In this document: one piece after another, positions 34,201 to 45,299 of the stretch
Layout of the letters: each line of letters begins with the position of its first letter
How positions within the stretch are numbered: position 1 is the first letter of the stretch
NCBI GenBank assembly: GCA_040954595.2
Contig: CM082593.2
Location: 10,850,001-10,914,000 of the forward strand
Origin: Balanoglossus misakiensis
Lineage: Eukaryota > Hemichordata
Reading direction: 5' to 3'
Length of the DNA: 64,000 bases
Made by a program: the position numbers and the translations under genes
The notes under the pieces: generated by a model
Told to the model about the DNA's origin: nothing
Databases searched by the model: none
The model's input: the letters and a program-made list of their open reading frames with translations, nothing else

Positions 34201-37129
34201 CAGAGCACACAGTAACCAGTCCGTAGTGGACAGTGTGCTGCCCATTAATTTTGAGTGTTTGGTGGGGTCAACCTTTGCGTCAACATTAACTAGGCCAGAG
34301 TGGCCAGTATCGTGCCCATTAATTTTGAGTGTTTGGTGGGGGTCAACCTTTGCGTCAACATTAACTAGGCCAGAGTGGCCAGTATCGTGCCCATTAATTT
34401 TGAGTGTTTGGTGGGGGTCAACCTTTGCGTCAACATTAACTAGGCCAGAGTGGCCAGTATCCTGCCCATTAATTTTGAGTGTTTGGTGGGGTCAACCTTT
34501 GCATCAACATTAACCAGAGGACACAGTAACCAGGCCATAGTGGACAGTGTTCTGCCCATTAATTTTGAGTGTTTGGTGGGGTCAACCTTTGCGTCAACAT
34601 TAACCAGAGCACACAGTAACCAGGCCATAGTGGACAGTGTGCTGCCCATTAATTTTGAGTGTTTGGTGGGGTCAACCTTTGCGTCAACATAGACCAGAGC
34701 ACACAGTAACCAGGCCGTAGTGGACAGTGTTCTGCCCATTAATTTTGAGTGTTTGGTGGGGTCAACCTTTGCGTCAACATTAACCAAAGCACACAGTAAC
34801 CAGGCCATAGTGGACAGTGTGCTGCCCATTAATTTTGAGTGTTTGGTGGGGTCAACCTTTGCGTCAACATTAACCAGAGCACACAGTAACCTGGCCATAG
34901 TGGACAGTGTTCTGCCCATTAATTTTGAGTGTTTGGTGTGGTCAACCTTTGCGTCAACATTAACCAGAGCACACAGTAACCAGTCCGTAGTGGACAGTGT
35001 GCTGCCCATTAATTTTGAGTGTTTGGTGGGGTCAACCTTTGTGTCAACATTAACTAGGCCAGAGTGGCCAGTATCGTGCCCATTAATTTTGAGTGTTTGG
35101 TGGGGGTCAACCTTTGCGTCAACATTAACTAGGCCAGAGTGGCCAGTATCGTGCCCATTAATTGTGAGTGTTTGGTGGGGGTCAACCTTTGCGTCAACAT
35201 TAACTAGGCCAGAGTGGCCAGTATCCTGCCCATTAATTTTGAGTGTTTGGTGGGGTCAACCTTTGCATCAACATTAACCAGAGCACACAGTAACCAGGCC
35301 ATAGTGGACAGTGTGCTGCCCATTAATTTTGAGTGTTCGGTGGGGTCAACCTTTGCGTCAACATTAACCAGAGCACACAGTAACCAGGCCATAGTGGACA
35401 GTGTGCTGCCCATTAATTTTGAGTGTTTGGTGGCGTCAACCTTTGCGTCAACATTAACCAGAGCACACAGTAACCAGGCCGTAGTGGACAGTGTTCTGCC
35501 CATTAATTTTGAGTGTTCGGTGGGGTCAACCTTTGCGTCAACATTAACCAGAGCACACAGTAACCAGGCCATAGTGGACAGAGTGCTGCCCATTAATTTT
35601 GAGTGTTCGGTGGGGTCAACCTTTGCGTCAACATTAACCAGAGCACACAGTAATCAGGCCATATAGGACAGTATGCTGCCCATTAATTTTGAGTGTTTGG
35701 TGGGGTCAACCTTTGCGTCAACATTAACCAGAGCACACAGTAACCAGGCCGTAGTGGACAGTGTTCTGCCCATTAATTTTGAGTGTTCGGTGGGGTCAAC
35801 CTTTGCGTCAACATTAACCAGAGCACACAGTAACCAGGCCATAGTGGACAGTGTGCTGCCCATTAATTTTGAGTGTTTGGTGGCGTCAACCTTTGCGTCA
35901 ACATTAACCAGAGCACACAATAACCAGGCCGTAGTGGACAGTGTTCTGCCCATTAATTTTGAGTGTTTGGTGGGGTCAACCTTTGCGTCAACATTAACCA
36001 GAGCACACAGTAACCAGGCCATAGTGGACAGTGTTCTGCCCATTAATTTTGAGTGTTTGGTGTGGTCAACCTTTGCGTCAACATTAACCAGAGCACACAG
36101 TAACCAGTCCGTAGTGGACAGTGTGCTGCCCATTAATTTTGAGTGTTTGGTGGGGTCAACCTTTGTGTCAACATTAACTAGGCCAGAGTGGCCAGTATCG
36201 TGCCCATTAATTTTGAGTGTTTGGTGGGGGTCAACCTTTGCGTCAACATTAACTAGGCCAGAGTGGCCAGGATCGTGCCCATTAATTGTGAGTGTTTGGT
36301 GGGGGTCAACCTTTGCGTCAACATTAACTAGGCCAGAGTGGCCAGTATCCTGCCCATTAATTTTGAGTGTTTGGTGGGGTCAACCTTTGCATCAACATTA
36401 ACCAGAGCACACAGTAACCAGGCCGTAGTGGACAGTGTGCTGCCCATTAATTTTGAGTGTTTGGTGGGGTCAACCTTTGCGTCAACATTAACTAGGCCAG
36501 AGTGGCCAGTATCGTGCCCATTAATTTTGAGTGTTTGGTGGGGGTCAACCTTTGCGTCAACATTAACTAGGCCAGAGTGGCCAGTATCCTGCCCATTAAT
36601 TTTGAGTGTTTGGTGGGGTCAACCTTTGCATCAACATTAACCAGAGCACACAGTAACCAGGCCATAGTGGACAGTGTTCTGCCCATTAATTTTGAGTGTT
36701 TGGTGGGGTCAACCTTTGCATCAACATTAACCAGAGCACACAGTAACCAGGCCGTAGTGGACAGTGTGCTGCCCATTAATTTTGAGTGTTTGGTGGGGTC
36801 AACCTTTGCGTCAACATTAACCAGAGCACACAGTAACCAGGCCATAGTGGACAGTATGCTGCCCATTGATTTTGAGTGTTTGGTGGGGTCAACCTTTGCG
36901 TCAACATTAACTAGGCCAGAGTGGCCAGTATCGTGCCCATTAATTTTGAGTGTTTGGTGGGGTCAACCTTTGCGTCTACATTAACTAGGCCAGAGTGGCC
37001 AGTATGCTGCCTATTAATTTTGAGTGTTTGGTGGGGTCAACCTTTGCGTCAACATTAAGCAGGCCAGACAGTAACCAGGCCAGAGTGGACAGTATCCTGC
37101 CTATTAATTTTGAGTGATTTGTGGGTCAA
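22228..37129. repeat. 14.9 kb satellite array of 90 bp and 74 bp monomers with higher-order blocks
   Basis: About 170 tandem units of one family. The long unit (90 bp, 30 codons) starts ACCAGAGCACACAGTAACC and ends GCGTCAACATTA. The short unit (74 bp, or 75 with a GGGGG run) replaces the first part with TAGGCCAGAGTGGCC. Short units occur in clusters of one to six (near 22776, 24785, 26671, 29562, 30249, 31445, 31610, 32913, 34291, 35055, 36178, 36493 and 36909), separated by runs of long units. Long units differ mainly at two linked sites (GCCGTAG or GCCATAG; GTGTTCTG or GTGGCTG-type GTGTGCTG). The right edge (36840-37129) and the last 3 kb are more diverged. The 90 bp unit has no stop in one plus and one minus frame, giving open frames of up to 910 and 580 codons, but these shift or end wherever 74 bp units occur and have no family similarity; I read them as non-coding. 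Confidence 0.97.
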
Positions 37130-38073
37130 TTTGATCAAATACTGCCTACCGCTGGCGCTGCATATTTGAAGAAATGTGAAAAGATGGCAAGACAGGTTTG
37201 GTAAATGTGGGCCCCCTAACTGAAGCAAAAGCACAAACTTAAAACAAAGATATGAATTTGGAAGAGTTTTATTTAATACATATGAAAAATAATGAAGACT
37301 TATGCTTCAAAGTAAGTATCGACGGAGTCGAACCGCCAATGCTGCAATGGCATTATACCCATAATACTTTTTTGCTTTTTGCATGAATTTCATTATTTTT
37401 CATATGCTGTGCAGCTAAAGTGTGGCTAGATGACTAACTGCTGATGTAAAATATCTTGCATACCAATTTGGAACAATTACCCCAAGTAGTGGTCAAACAG
37501 AAACAATGCTTGCATTCAATTTAAAGCAAGGTGACAAAAGTGGTTGAAATGAAACAATAAGCAAAAACAGTGTTTATCAAACTGAAATAATGTGGTCGAA
37601 ATGAAACAATGAGCAAAAACAGTGTTTATCAAACTGAAATAATGTGCCAAAATAGCTCCTGTTGATATTGCACAAAATTAACTGTTGCATTCTACCCTTG
37701 AGTTAATTTTTATTTCCAGGCAATTATGTGCTTAATACTAAATATTATCTATGGGTACAAACCATCAGTTTCTTAAGTGCAAATCGCAAGAAGCTCCCCC
37801 ATACAACTTTAGTGTTTTTTTAAATCAAGCAAGATAATTACATACTGTGTGATAAACTAACTAACTTTACGCGCCTGGGGACAGTTAAAAACCTCGAGCC
37901 AAATATAAAATGAGGAAAAACTGCCCCCTCCCCCGTTGTGAATTTTAAAAGGTTGGGGCTCAAACTAACCAGAATTGTCTTGCCGACTCCTATTTTTCTG
38001 TATACATTTTGATGTATTGTTGTTACGCGAGATTGAGGATTCGTGTTGATGCGGGAATTACGATGACGAAAGC
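37130..38073. other. AT-rich flank of the satellite, no gene recognised
   Basis: Contains a direct repeat of about 50 bp (GAAACAATAAGCAAAAACAG at about 37550 and GAAACAATGAGCAAAAACAG at about 37602, each followed by TGTTTATCAAACTGAAATAA). Otherwise unique. The minus-strand ORF starting at 38095 runs into the 94 bp tandem repeat and is not supported. Confidence 0.6.
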
Positions 38074-38272
38074 AAAAAATCCATCGGCGAATCAAACGGG
38101 CACACGGCGAAATTCCATTACACGACGATCCAACTGCGATGAAGAACGCGAACGCGGGTAACGTTGTAAAAAATCCATCGGCGAATCAAACGGGCACACG
38201 GCGAAATTCCATTACATGACGAGCGACCTGCAATGAAGAACGCGAACGCGGGTAACGCTGCAAAAAATCCGC
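38074..38272. repeat. Tandem duplication, 94 bp period, CpG-rich
   Basis: AAAAAATCCATCGGCGAATC recurs 94 bases apart (about 38075 and 38169), each followed by ACGGGCACACGGCGAAATTC and GAAGAACGCGAACGCGGGTA. A third unit starts at about 38270 and fails. It stands out by CpG content from the AT-rich surroundings. Confidence 0.88.
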
Positions 38273-38900
38273 AGACAATTATTACACGAATGCATAGCAA
38301 CAATTATTTTACCCAACCTGACACTAATAAATTACCCAATGATTTTAAATTTCTTATTATTACACCCCAACTAATCATTATACCTTTGTAATATTAACAC
38401 CGTTTATACACATCCCATAATGTTTATACCATCAAGTTAATACCATTTTATTATTATTATACCACCAAAACCATGTGTTACCCATTTTTTTTATTATTAC
38501 ACCATTGATGTTAACACCTTTATATATTATACCGGTATTTACCCTCTGTACATGTACAGTTTTTATTTACCACGTGGCATTACTCATGTTTTTATAGTAT
38601 TTTAATTACTTATCATACCCTTGAAACCATAATATTATACCCTTGCAGACAGTTTTATTATAGTACCCTTGTGCACAATGTCTTATTAGTCATCATACAC
38701 CAACCCTTCACCATTTCATTAGATTATACCATTTTTATTAGCCTAACCTGTTTATACACCAACCCTTCACCATTCCGTTAGATTATACCATTTTTTATTA
38801 CCCTAACATATTCATACACCAACCCTTTACCATTCCCTCAGATTAAACCATTTTTATTAGCCTAACCTATTGACAGCATCCCTCTGGTTTTGATATTGTT
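38273..38900. repeat. AT-rich degenerate repeats, with a ~62 bp x 3 array at 38695-38875
   Basis: TTATTACACC-like motifs recur irregularly from 38340. From about 38695 three ordered units begin ATACACCAACCCTT and run through ACCATTCC, AGATTATACC and TTTTTATTAGCCTAACC. Confidence 0.8.
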
Positions 38901-39850
38901 ATCTGGTGCGGCGTTGTTGTAGATATTGATTAGACTCCCTCCGGCGATGATAATACCAATGAACCTATTGAAAAAAAAGAATGAATATTATTAATTAGAT
39001 CAGATCAACAAATCATGGCGTCGTTCATCCCTCTGGTCACAGGAGCATCATCTGGCGTCGTTACAGGTTTAAGTTCATCCCTCCAGTACAGTATAAGGTG
39101 GCGGCGTCGTTACAAGTATTAAGTTCATCTCTCCAGTACAGTATTAGGTGGCGGCGTCGTTACAAGTATTAACTTCATCTCTCCAGTACAGTATTAGGTG
39201 GCGGCGTCGTTACAAGTATTAACTTCATCTCTCCAGTACAGTATTAGGTGGCGGCGTCGTTACAAGTTTAAGTTCATCCCTCCAGTACAGTATTAGGTGG
39301 CGGCGTCGTTACAAGTATTAACTTCATCCCTCCAGTACAGTATTAGGTGGCGGCGTCGTTACAAGTATTAACTTCATCTCTCCAGTACAGTATTAGGTGG
39401 CGGCGTCGTTACAAGTATTAACTTCATCTCTCCAGTACAGTATTAGGTGGCGGCGTCGTTACAAGTATTAACTTCATCTCTCCAGTACAGTATTAGGTGG
39501 CGGCGTCGTTACAAGTATTAACTTCATCTCTCCAGTACAGTATTAGGTGGCGGCGTCGTTACAAGTATTAAGTTCATCTCTCCAGTACAGTATTAGGTGG
39601 CGGCGTCGTTACAAGTATTAACTTCATCACTCCAGTACAGTATTAGGTGGCGGCGTCGTTACAAGTATTAACTTCATCTCTCCAGTACAGTATTAGGTGG
39701 CGGCGTCGTTACAAGTTTAAGTTCATACCTCCAGTACAGTATTAGGTGGCGACGTCGTTACAAATATTACACTCCCTCCAGCAGCAGTGTTACCAAAGAA
39801 CCTAATGTAAAAAAAGAATGAAATTATTTTAATAATCTGATTAGGTCAAG
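38901..39850. repeat. 50 bp minisatellite, about 14 units, with related flanks
   Basis: CTCCAGTACAGTATTAGGTG, GCGGCGTCGTTACAAGTATT and AACTTCATCT form a 50 bp unit, repeated from about 39064 to 39760 with few changes (AAGTT for AACTT, TTTAAG for TATTAAC). The two flanks resemble each other: GACTCCCTCC...ACC AATGAACCTATTG plus an A run and GAATGAA on the left (38930-38985), and CACTCCCTCC...ACC AAAGAACCTAATG plus an A run and GAATGAA on the right (39770-39820). Confidence 0.92.
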
Positions 39851-40504
39851 TCATCATATTGATAAAGAAAACGACAAGAAGAAATCATTTAAAAATTAAC
39901 GCTGCCAGCACCATTGGTTGGGCCCAAACGGTTCCCATGGTTACCAGGGTATGCCAAGGCTGTATTCTGCTGTGAATACCAAGATATATGAAAGCTGGTC
40001 AAAGGTTACCCCAGGGTCATTGAAAATCGCAAAAAATAGCGTCAAGGACACTGTGGTCTCATTTAGTGATTACACTAGAAAAAGTCTACACAGGAGTACA
40101 GACAGACAGACACACACATAGAGAGGCAATAAAATATGATGCCCCCCCAGCCCCGAAAACATCTTGATCTTATGTATGCTGGCCTGGTACAATAGACAAA
40201 CCAGCCAATTAATGAAAATTTTGTACAAATACAGAGCTCAAAGTTGCATTTTAGTGAGCCCAAAAGCAAATTAACTCAATGTTACGACAAATTTTACTTT
40301 TGCCACTCAAAGTTTGCATCGGTGGGGTGGGATGGCAAGTACTCTTCCCTGATACAATAGACAAACCAGCCAATAAATGAAATGAGGTGAAGAATGAAGG
40401 TGAAGAATGAATAACTTTATTTGATTCCATTATCTAAACAAACACATCCAATTAACTTCCTACTCAAATTTCAAAGTAATCAGTCATAGGTTTTGTAAAT
40501 CATC
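39851..40504. other. No gene recognised
   Basis: Intergenic-type sequence with a short CAGACAGACACACACA run near 40100. GATACAATAGACAAACCAGC at about 40352 repeats GTACAATAGACAAACCAGCC from about 40186. Nothing coding supported. Confidence 0.5.
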
Positions 40505-40840
40505 ATGAGAAATCACCCTGAAACCAAATCAAATCAAAAATCATATAAGCCTAGTCGGGCTCTGCGCTCCAGCTCAAGGAACCAGTTGTGTGTACCAAAG
40601 TACAGACTCAAAACATATGGTGGATGTGCCTTTTCCCTTGTCGCGCCACAACTTTGGAATTCTCTGCCATCTGACATTCAACAGGCTTCTAGTCTCAACA
40701 TTTTCAAACAAAAACTCAAGACATTTCTATTTGTCAAAGCCTACGAACACTGATGTTATACTTTCAGCGCCTTTGGAAATAACATTGTTATTGATTCTGG
40801 CGCTTTATAAATGTTTGTTTTGATTTGATTTGATTTGATC
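40505..40840 (+). pseudogene. 3' end of a CR1-like non-LTR retrotransposon (5'-truncated)
   Basis: The frame from about 40505 to 40753 reads PSRALRSSSRNQLCVPKYRL, then KTYGGCAFSLVAPQLWNSLP, SDIQQASSLNIFKQKLKTF and LFVKAYEH. It is the typical C-terminus of CR1/L2-group reverse transcriptases (YG---FS--AP-LWNSLP, then FK--LK--LF). A short 3' UTR follows, with GGCGCTTTATAAATG and a (TTGAT)n-type tail ending at about 40840, as in CR1-type elements that end in short repeats. Only about 80 codons of the protein remain; this is a dead-on-arrival copy. Confidence 0.9.
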
Positions 40841-40844
40841 CCCC

Positions 40845-42340
40845 AAAAATATACTATTCAATTCATCAAGTTGATTTGAAAAACATACATGCAAATCTTA
40901 CTTGAGCTACCCCTAACATGACTAACAAATTTTAAAGCAATGGAACAAGCGGTTTTAGAGAAAAAAAATTAATTAAACAAGGCTGAAATTGCTCCAAAAT
41001 TATCAATATGCAAATTTTGCAACATTTCAACAAAAGTATTGTAACTCATATCACCTACATGAAGCTTCATACTAAAATTTTTTACCACAAATGAGGAAAA
41101 AGGCAAAAAATGCATAAAATAGAACATTCAAACTATTAGTTCAAAAAATACAGGATTGTATGTGGTTGACATAAGGTACTTGCATACCAATTGTCAAATC
41201 AATCTGTAAATTATCATGAGAACAAACCCTGAAACCTTCAAATCAAATTTCAAAGCATTGGGGGTAAAGGGGGCACAGTACGATATTTTACCCACAACTC
41301 TCCATGATTTGTATCATCGAGATTGTCCATTTAATTACTTTCTGTTTTAGATACTAACAATGATATGAAGTACATATAACTGTATTAAGATTTATCTAGA
41401 AAAAGTATGTTGAGGAATTAGAGTGAAAATTTCAAAATCAAGATTTAAAAGCCATAGAAATCAAAGTATTCATTCATGTACGTCAAATGTCACACTTAGG
41501 AGGAAAGAAGCAATGACTAACTGAGGTGGCCAGTCTCTGTTGAAAGTTAACATGTAAATTTCCATTGTTCTGTCTATAGAAAAAAATCAATATCGTTTTG
41601 TTTGATTAAACAAGTGTTTCAAGTGTCCCTGTTTTACTTCAAACTTTTTTGTATCGGCTGGCTATGCAATTGCTTATTTTATAAAATTTGTATCTCCTCT
41701 TTCAATAATGCATGATTTTGTTTATCATTTGAAATGGTAATTGACAATAAGATTCGCCTTTAAAGCATGCTCTCAAAATTTGTATTAGTGGTCTACAATT
41801 TTCTCTACACATGTGAACTTTGCCTGGTTTGACCGAGTAATCTCTGGTTGTACAAACCAGAGTGATTCATGGGATATTTCACGTACTGTGGGGGGTTCTG
41901 AGAAGAGTTTTGACCAAAAATGGCAAAAATCATCCCAAAAATATACTATTCAATTCATCAAGTTGATTTGAAAAACATACATGCAAATCTTACTTGGGCT
42001 ACCCCTAATATGACTAACAAATTTCAAAGCAATGTAACAACCGGTTTAAAACAAAAATTCAAAAACGGCCGAAATTGCTCCAAAATTATGAATATGCAAA
42101 TTTTGCAACATTTTAACAAAAGTATGCTAACTCATATCACCTATATGAAGCTTCATACTAAATTTCAAAGAAGTCGTCTCATCAATTTTAGAAAAGTAGA
42201 TGTTTTACCAAAAATGAGGAAAAAGGCAAAAAATGCATAAAAATAGAACATTCAAACTATTCAAAATACAGGACTGTATGTGGTTGACATAAGGTACTTG
42301 CATACCAATTGTCAAATCAATCTGACCAGTGGTTTTGACC
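40845..42340. repeat. Dispersed AT-rich repeat F: two copies (40845-41230, 41930-42330)
   Basis: Both copies run AAAAATATACTATTCAATTC, ATCAAGTTGATTTGAAAAAC, CTTACTTG(A/G)GCTACCCCTAA, GAAGCTTCATACTAAA, AAAATGCATAAAA, TGTATGTGGTTGACATAAGG and ATACCAATTGTCAAATCAAT. Sequence between them (41231-41929) is unique. Related but more diverged units follow at 44640-45060, 46760-47860, 50330-51150 and 52770-53755, many ending near TAAGGTCCCATGGTA. Confidence 0.82.
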
Positions 42341-42666
42341 AATTTCAAATTTTCCCAGCTAATTTGCATTTATTTAACAATTTCAACTGAATATGGCTGC
42401 CAGGTCAAATGACTGATTTGAATTTCAAGGTGCACACTCATTGGCAAGGACAACTGTGACAAATTCAAGAAGCATAGGTGTGGCAGGTTTTCAGAGCAAG
42501 GTGTAAAAAATATCCAGGGAATGGGGCCCAAGCTCCTAAAAACCCAGCACAATACCAATAGGGACTCATATTACTAACAAAGTGTAAGCCTGTAATAAGT
42601 CAAAAGCTGCACATCTTTTTACCACCTCGTGCCAGTACTAAGCAATAAGACTTTTTATAGAGTTGT
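42341..42666. other. No gene recognised
   Basis: AT-rich spacer between repeat F and the TTAA-flanked element; nothing seen. Confidence 0.5.
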
Positions 42667-42670
42667 TTAA

Positions 42671-43403
42671 GGTGGCACTGCATGAAACCGTCGAGACTTT
42701 TTCAGAGGCCTATTTCTCATCAAAGACAAAGTTTAAACCCCCATAAACCATATATATTCTGGAAGCTGAGATTTTGAACTTTTATTTGAGTTGCAAATAT
42801 TATTGATCCCCGGAAATGGTGGCGATTTTGGGCGAAAAAAACCATTTTTTGATATTATGTCATGAAATTTAAAATAGGTAAAAAAGTTGACCATGCATCA
42901 TGCATCTTAATATGTCATTCGAAACTAAAGTACACGTGCAAAAAAACGCTAATTTTGTTTTGCGTTATCTGCTTCCATTGAGGAGTAACAGCGTTTGAAA
43001 GTTAGATTTTCTGAAAATTTGATCAAATTCACGGTGAGTTGTATTGAATCAGAGTTTATTCCCGCCAGGGACACTTTATCGACATACAAAACTAGAGTTT
43101 TGTTGGATGGGTCATACACAATTCCCTGTCAAAATTTGAGCAAATTCGGCCAATGCAGGGCGAAGCTATTTTAGTCCGAAGTTGTCAAAAGCAGCGAAAA
43201 TGCAAACCGAGAAAAACGGCCATTTGCATTGTTGACACCTATTTGTTAAGCTGTGAACTCATTCAGAAAAGTGCTATTTGGGGGTGATTGTGCACTATTT
43301 CCGCCAAGACGTATTAGTCAGGATGTGGGTGAGTATTAGGCCTACCGATTTATGTAAAAAAGTAAAATTTGGCAAAAATCACAACTTTTCATGCAATGCC
43401 ACC
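42671..43403. mobile_element. Non-autonomous DNA transposon, 733 bp, TTAA target duplication
   Basis: TTAA at 42667-42670 and 43404-43407. The ends GGTGGCACTGCATGAAA and TTTCATGCAATGCCACC form an imperfect 17 bp terminal inverted repeat. No transposase frame is inside. TTAA is the target of piggyBac-type transposases, so that group is a reasonable but unproved driver. Confidence 0.87.
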
Positions 43404-43407
43404 TTAA

Positions 43408-45100
43408 TTGTCTCTGCTGATGCCAGAGATTGAAAAAGAATCCTACAAGTTAGGATTTTCAGAAACAATGATAGCTATTTCTATTACTGTTTGTAAACAA
43501 AAATGTGATGTTCACCGCCTTGTTTTCAGAAAAGTATTTACATAAATGTTTTTCCATAGAGTTAACACAGACATTGGCAGCCATCTTGAATTTCAAAAAC
43601 TGCAACAATATCTCCAATGCAACAAATCTGCAAATTGTACTATTTGACACCTGACTTAGGTCAAGGGGTTTCAGAGATGATGACTACTCTTCAGACTCAG
43701 ACAAAATAATAATGCAATATTCAGCGGAATTTCAAAAGCATTGACTAAGATCACCAAGGGACAATTCATACCAAAGATCAAAACAATTAGACGTACCTAT
43801 TTTAAAGATCATTATGAAAACTTTACAGATTCGGTTATAATGTAAATAAAAGTAGATCACCCCTGTGGACATGGCAATCAGACATGCATATTCTGACAAG
43901 ATTTTTTGTTTGTACAAAAAGGCAACTGTCTCCAAAATACAAAATTACAGATTATGTCACATACCTCAGGGAGATCAATACTAAATTTCAGAGAAAATTT
44001 CCCCCCAAATATGCAAATTTCACCATATTTTGAAGAAACAACTTGTGTCATACCTAGAAACCTGCATAGTCAAAGTAATCTACGAGCTTAGCTTTTTTCT
44101 TCCAAAAACAGCAAAAAACTTGTTCCAAACTACAAATATGCAGAATTCAACACAATTTGAACACACATTACTTCGCCACCCCAAGAAACCTGCACACCAA
44201 TTTTAAAAGCACTTGCGCCAGTGATTTCAGAAAAGAAAAATGTTGACAGACATAGGATGACTGAACATCTATCTACCTGTCAGATAACTTTTGCAGTGCT
44301 GAGAGCAGAGCTAGAGATTGGTGTTGTCTTTTTACATTTTAAATCATCACACTTTGCTACTCAAAGCTACTATTCTGCTATGCTTGAGAAATGACTTGGG
44401 ACCATTTTTGGCAAACAATAGTCACTAATCTTCCTCAGTTTATAGTACAATGTACCTACACTGTTTTAGTAATGTACTGAAAATGTTCAGACTATTTCTT
44501 GTGTCTGCATATGTCTTTAGTACAGAAGAATAATCTATCCGGTTGTCATTTCTCTGTTTATTCAGAAATAAACTAGTCTGGGTTGCAACAGTAAAAATTT
44601 TAAAATATTCATACCATTTCTGAAGGATGTTCAAAACCAATACCTATGTGAAGCATTATATCAAATTTGCTGGGTAACTGTGGATTTATAACTTTTGCTA
44701 ATTACAGTGCTAACTCACACTGGATGATTCGACGGTAATTTTAGATTCATATGAAGATTTTTTACCAATAATGTTGAAAAATACAAACAAATGCATCAAA
44801 AATAGAAAATCAAAATTAGCTCAAAACATACAGGACTGTATGAGGTAGGCATAAGGTACTTGCATACCAATTTCCAAATCAATCTGACCAGCAGTTGTTG
44901 AATTTTGCAAGTTTTGACCAATTTCACATTTTCCAGCTAATTTGCATATATTTGGTAATGACATTTTCATGTTAACAAACTCCAATCTACAGCCCAGCCT
45001 GCATCTGCACACCAAATATCGAGGTGATATGCACAACGGTTTTCAAGTTTTAGATGTGGACGGACATACAGACATACATCCATACAAACAGACAGACATA
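43408..45100. repeat. AT-rich region with diverged repeat F units
   Basis: From about 44640 to 45060 the repeat F motifs return (CATACAGGACTGTATGAGG, CATAAGGTACTTGCATACC, AGCTAATTTGCATAT, CATCTGCACACCAAATATCG, then ACGGACATACAGACATAC). Earlier bases hold similar but weaker fragments. No gene was found; short ORFs are uninformative. Confidence 0.6.
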
Positions 45101-45299
45101 CTGTAAAACACTTTATTTTCGCGAGAAATTAATTTTCGCCAAATACGCGAGAGCCAAAATAACGTGAAAATAAAAAGTCGCGTAAATTGTTTTTGAAGAT
45201 AACGATGCAGTGAATGAAATAAGAGAACGCGAAAAATTAATACTCGCGAAACAGTGGCCTCTCTCGATATCGCGAAAAATTTAACTCGCGAAAATACAG
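45101..45299. mobile_element. MITE family T, copy 7 (CACTTTATTTTC subtype), TA-flanked
   Basis: TA|CTGTAAAACACTTTATTTTC at the left and GAAAATACAG|TA at the right. It is the closest relative of 17449-17655, in the opposite orientation internally (GAGAGCCAAAATAACG, AAAAAGTCGCG, CAGTGGCCTCTCTCGATATC). It is inserted inside a CATACAGACATAC repeat run, whose GACATACATCCATAC elements continue on both sides. Confidence 0.9.

Noticed and set aside
22142-36984. Long open frames on both strands (up to 910 and 580 codons) as genes
   Set aside because: They are produced by a 90 bp tandem unit without stops, shift at every 74 bp unit, exist on both strands at once and lack splice or start context.
22228-37129. 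CRISPR array
   Set aside because: Tandem units are contiguous with no unique spacers, and the context is eukaryotic.
22228-37129. Centromeric CENP-B box in the satellite
   Set aside because: No match to the TTCG----A--CGGG pattern in either monomer type; a centromeric role cannot be claimed from sequence.
37315-37376. tRNA-like sequence on the minus strand (T-arm GGCGGTTCGACTCCGTC, AAGTAT facing ATACTT)
   Set aside because: Only about 57 bases lie between the pairing ends, with no D-arm and no clean anticodon stem. Probably chance or a decayed tRNA-derived repeat.
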